DNA of 64,000 nt from Planococcus sp. MB-3u-03. GTDB lineage: Bacteria > Bacillota > Bacilli > Bacillales_A > Planococcaceae. Location of the stretch: assembly GCF_002833405.1 (NCBI RefSeq), contig NZ_CP025135.1, forward strand, positions 1,469,501 through 1,533,500, in the 5' to 3' direction. The translations under genes and the position numbers were made by a program. The notes beneath the pieces were generated by a model. That model searched no databases. It saw only the letters and a program-made list of their open reading frames with translations, and was not told where the DNA came from. Shown piece after piece: positions 61,165 to 64,000 of the stretch (position 1 is the stretch's first letter; every line of letters starts with the position of its first letter).

Positions 61165-63294
61165 ATGGCGGGATGGATCAGGCGCATTTATTTGCGGTTC
61201 GGGGCTCCTGTAGTCTTGATCGGCATCAGTTTCATGACAGCGCTGCTCATGTTTGGATTTTTATACGATACGATGGCAACCGATACATATGAAGTGGAAT
61301 TATTCCAATTGTCCGAGGAGACGATACGGGCGGCAAAAACTGTTGAAGACCCGGTGAGGACAGAACTTGAACGCGAGCGGGCAGCAGCGGAAGTGCAGCC
61401 GAGCTACCGGTATATCGAAGAAATCGCCGATAACCAGGCAGCAGTCGTCGATTCGCTATTTGGCTATGTGCTGGAAGCAAAGCGGACAACTGAAGCGGAC
61501 GACGAGGATGAACCGGATCCGCGTAATTTAGATGAGGCTTTAAGCAGCCTTCGTGAATCGATCCGCCTGCTCGAACAAAATGAAAACGGGCTTCGCTTGA
61601 CGGACGACATGCTCTTGTCGCTGCTCGCATTGGAAGATGATGTGCTTATGCGCGTTGAACGTGAAGTGCGCAACCAGGTGCTGGCAGTTCTGCAGGATCC
61701 GCTCCGCGAGGCCGGGCTTACGCAAGCGCGCAATTCAGCCGAGCAGGAAATCCGCGGGGACGACCAGGTGCCTGCTTCTGCGATTCCGGCGGCAGCGGCG
61801 ATTGCCAGGGCCAATATTGTCCCGAATGAACTCATCAATGAAGAATTGACGGAGCAACAAACCGAACAAGCGCGGGCGAGTGTCGAGCCGACACGCATCT
61901 TGCAGGGGCAAGTCCTGATCCAGGAAGGCCAATTGATCGACCGTGAAGTCTACCGCCAGCTTGAACTGGCGGGAATGACCGAGCAGCAATCGAATTACCG
62001 TCCAGTGTTTGCCTTGAGCTTGTTTGTGCTGATCGCGGCGGGCTTATTGCTGCTGGTGTTGCAGAGCGCCAAAGTCGAAGGCGTTAAAAAAGCCATTCGG
62101 CTGACGATTGTTTTTGTCGTCTTCGCTTTGTCTTTGGCAATCATGAAGCTGCTCGAAATCATCAGCGGCAATTTTGAGGTGGTCATCGATTTTATCTACC
62201 CGACAGCATTAGCCGGCATTTTGGTGCGTTTATTGATCGATGAGCGGACAGCGGTCTATGTGACGGTTTTGCTTAGCGCCAGTGCAGGAATGATGCTGCA
62301 AAGCGGCTATGCCGGCGTTTTTCAGATGGATTCCGCTTTGTATGTGTTGTTTGGCGGCCTGACGGGGATATACTTAATACGTAATGGCCATAGAAGTATC
62401 CGCATCTTGCCGATCAGCTTGGCAGTCGGCGGCGTCCATTTGCTGTATGTGGCATTTTACCTGCTGATGAACCAAAGCCAGTACACGGTGGAAGAAATTG
62501 CTTTCTACGTCGCAGCGGCTCTGACAGCCGGTCTTTTGTCCGGGACGCTTGCGACCGGTTTATTGCCGCTGTTTGAAACGGCATTCGGCATTCTATCGAC
62601 GATGAAGCTGCTCGAATTGTCGAATCCGAACCATCCTTTGCTGAAAAAGATTTTAACCGAGACGCCGGGAACTTACCACCACAGTGTCATGGTGGCAAAC
62701 CTTTCGGATGCGGCGTGCGAAGCAATCGGGGCGAATGGCTTGCTTGCGCGGGTCGGCTGTTATTACCACGATATCGGCAAAACCATCAACCCACAGTACT
62801 TTATTGAAAATCAATCACATGGCAATCCGCATGATCAACTCAGTCCGGAACAAAGCCGTGACATCATTCTGGCGCACGGCAAAGACGGGGCGGCGATTTT
62901 GCGCAAGCAGAAAATGCCGAAAGAATTGATCGATATTGCAGAGCAGCATCATGGCACGACTTTATTGAAGTTCTTCTATTATAAAGCGAAAGAGCATAAC
63001 GAGGAGCTGCCCGAGCAAGAATACCGCTACACGGGTCCGAAGCCGCAGACGCGGGAGCTTGCCATCATCATGGTGGCCGACAGCTTAGAAGCGGCGGTGC
63101 GCTCGATGGAATCACCGAGTACGGAAAAGATCCGCAAGATGGTCGATTCCATCACGGAAGATAAATTGAAAGATGGACAGTTTGACGAATGTGATATAAC
63201 GTTAAAAGAACTGAAACGGGTCAAGAGCGTCATGTGCGAAACTTTGAACGGGATCTTCCATTCGAGGATCGCCTATCCCGATGATAAAAAATAA
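61165..63294 (+). CDS. pgpH: Cyclic-di-AMP phosphodiesterase PgpH
   Basis: Seven-membrane-helix HD hydrolase (7TMR-HD family) that degrades c-di-AMP to pApA. 709 residues. One N-terminal helix (VVLIGISFMTALLMFGFLY), a large extracellular domain (about 45-275), a membrane block (about 280-480), then the cytoplasmic HD domain with TYHHSVMVANLSDAACEAIG, VGCYYHDIGKTINPQYF and DIAEQHHGTTLLKFF. GTGAGGTGG precedes ATG. It is followed by ybeY at 21 bases. c-di-AMP control links it to cell-wall and potassium balance. Confidence 0.96.
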   Translation: MAGWIRRIYLRFGAPVVLIGISFMTALLMFGFLYDTMATDTYEVELFQLSEETIRAAKTVEDPVRTELERERAAAEVQPSYRYIEEIADNQAAVVDSLFGYVLEAKRTTEADDEDEPDPRNLDEALSSLRESIRLLEQNENGLRLTDDMLLSLLALEDDVLMRVEREVRNQVLAVLQDPLREAGLTQARNSAEQEIRGDDQVPASAIPAAAAIARANIVPNELINEELTEQQTEQARASVEPTRILQGQVLIQEGQLIDREVYRQLELAGMTEQQSNYRPVFALSLFVLIAAGLLLLVLQSAKVEGVKKAIRLTIVFVVFALSLAIMKLLEIISGNFEVVIDFIYPTALAGILVRLLIDERTAVYVTVLLSASAGMMLQSGYAGVFQMDSALYVLFGGLTGIYLIRNGHRSIRILPISLAVGGVHLLYVAFYLLMNQSQYTVEEIAFYVAAALTAGLLSGTLATGLLPLFETAFGILSTMKLLELSNPNHPLLKKILTETPGTYHHSVMVANLSDAACEAIGANGLLARVGCYYHDIGKTINPQYFIENQSHGNPHDQLSPEQSRDIILAHGKDGAAILRKQKMPKELIDIAEQHHGTTLLKFFYYKAKEHNEELPEQEYRYTGPKPQTRELAIIMVADSLEAAVRSMESPSTEKIRKMVDSITEDKLKDGQFDECDITLKELKRVKSVMCETLNGIFHSRIAYPDDKK

Positions 63295-63315
63295 TTTAAT
63301 GGAGGAGGGAAAGCG

Positions 63316-63798
63316 ATGCTGACAATCGATTTCATAGACGAAACGGAACAATTGGATGACAAGGCGCTTGCCTTTGTGAGCAAGGTATTGGAGCATGCGG
63401 CACAGCATGAAGAAACAGGAGAAGCGGAAGTATCGGTCACATTTACGGATGATGAATCGATCCGTGCGATCAACCGCGATTACCGGGAGAAGGACCAGGC
63501 AACGGATGTCATCTCCTTTTCAATGGAAGAACAAGGGGAAGATGAAGTGGCCATCATCGGTGAAACAGGCCCGCGCCTGCTAGGGGATATCATCATCTCT
63601 GTGGAGCGCACCAAGCTCCAGGCAGAGGAATACGGGCATAGCTTCGAACGCGAACTCGGCTTTTTGGCAGTGCACGGATTTTTGCATTTGCTCGGCTACG
63701 ACCATATGAATGAGCAGGATGAAAAGGAAATGTTTGGTAGACAGGAAGAAATTTTAGCTTCCCTTGGCGTTACGCGTGATGCGCATGAAGCTGAGTAG
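63316..63798 (+). CDS. ybeY: Endoribonuclease YbeY (rRNA maturation factor)
   Basis: Metal-dependent RNase for 16S rRNA 3'-end maturation and 70S quality control. 160 residues. Zinc motif AVHGFLHLLGYDH (HxxxHxxxxxH) near residue 120, and earlier YREKDQATDVISFSM and RLLGDIIISVE. GGAGGAGGG precedes ATG. Overlaps the next gene's start by 14 bases. Confidence 0.96.
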   Translation: MLTIDFIDETEQLDDKALAFVSKVLEHAAQHEETGEAEVSVTFTDDESIRAINRDYREKDQATDVISFSMEEQGEDEVAIIGETGPRLLGDIIISVERTKLQAEEYGHSFERELGFLAVHGFLHLLGYDHMNEQDEKEMFGRQEEILASLGVTRDAHEAE

Positions 63799-64000
63799 GT
63801 TTCTATCCTCATTCCGTTTTGCTGCGCAAGGGGTTGGCACATCCATAAAGCGGGAACAGAATATGAAAGTACATGCGGTCTCGGCAGTGGTTGTCTTGAT
63901 CGCCGCAATCTGGACTGGTCTCGACCGCACGGAGTGGATGCTGGTGATTGTGCTGATCGGCGGCATGTTGGCGCTTGAACTGGTTAATTCGGCGCTGGAG
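63785..64000 (+). CDS. dgkA: Diacylglycerol/undecaprenol kinase family protein (3' end cut by window edge)
   Basis: Start of a small integral membrane kinase (DgkA family; the Gram-positive enzyme phosphorylates undecaprenol). 72 residues are visible: KLSRFLSSFRFAAQGVGTSI, KREQNMKVHAVSAVVVLIAA, then the conserved MLALELVNSALE with the active-site Glu region. ATG 63785 or ATG 63779 may be the start; both lie inside the end of ybeY, implying coupled translation. Gene order ybeY-dgkA as in B. subtilis. Confidence 0.9.
   Translation, partial: MKLSRFLSSFRFAAQGVGTSIKREQNMKVHAVSAVVVLIAAIWTGLDRTEWMLVIVLIGGMLALELVNSALE

Overview
This window is an ordinary low-to-mid GC Firmicutes chromosome segment. 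It follows the Bacillus subtilis gene order secDF-recJ-apt-relA-hisS-aspS-rarA-cymR-mnmA-recD2-alaS-mltG-greA and then yqeG-aroE-comE-holA-lepA-hrcA-dnaK-mtaB-rpsU-floA-phoH-pgpH-ybeY-dgkA. The B. subtilis sporulation genes yqfC/yqfD are missing between floA and phoH, and comER, yqeY and pbpI are also absent from their usual slots. That pattern, with the overall sequence character, suggests a non-spore-forming member of the Planococcaceae (Planococcus/Planomicrobium-like). This assignment is inference; no 16S gene is present.

Layout: 1-10 kb carries protein export (secDF), DNA repair (recJ), purine salvage (apt), an extra beta-helix protein gene, the stringent-response enzyme relA and dtd. 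10-16 kb has a divergent cell-wall amidase, a T-box-controlled hisS-aspS operon, 6S RNA and tcdA. 16.5-27 kb has rarA, cymR, the cysteine desulfurase and tRNA-thiolation pair iscS-mnmA, a TPR protein, recD2 and a T-box-controlled alaS. 26.8-32.5 kb has ireB-ruvX-DUF1292, mltG, trmR, udk, greA, yrrS and mtnN. 32.8-34.2 kb has divergent pssA and psd for phosphatidylethanolamine synthesis. 34.2-39.2 kb is a tight run of ribosome-assembly, NAD and shikimate genes (yqeG to yqeM). 39.3-44.2 kb has the DNA-uptake genes comEA-EB-EC, yqzM and holA. 44.3-47.8 kb has rpsT, lepA and hemW. 47.85-55.8 kb is the CIRCE-controlled heat-shock operon with prmA, rsmE and mtaB. 55.8-64 kb has deoC, rpsU, the NfeD-flotillin pair, a hypothetical protein, phoH, pgpH, ybeY and the start of dgkA.

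The strongest non-routine signal is technical. At least ten conserved housekeeping genes (relA, dtd, iscS, mnmA, recD2, yqeH, yqzM, holA, rpsU, possibly comEC and nfeD) carry one- or two-base indels, mostly in A/T/G runs. Some are hidden because successive shifts restore the frame, so relA and dtd contain garbled in-frame stretches. This looks like uncorrected homopolymer error in a long-read assembly, not gene decay. The biological items most worth a second look are the beta-helix gene inserted between apt and relA, the AACAC specifier region of the hisS T-box, and two copies of a palindromic intergenic repeat, one bracketed by two identical terminator hairpins. I did not find a convincing undescribed multi-gene system.
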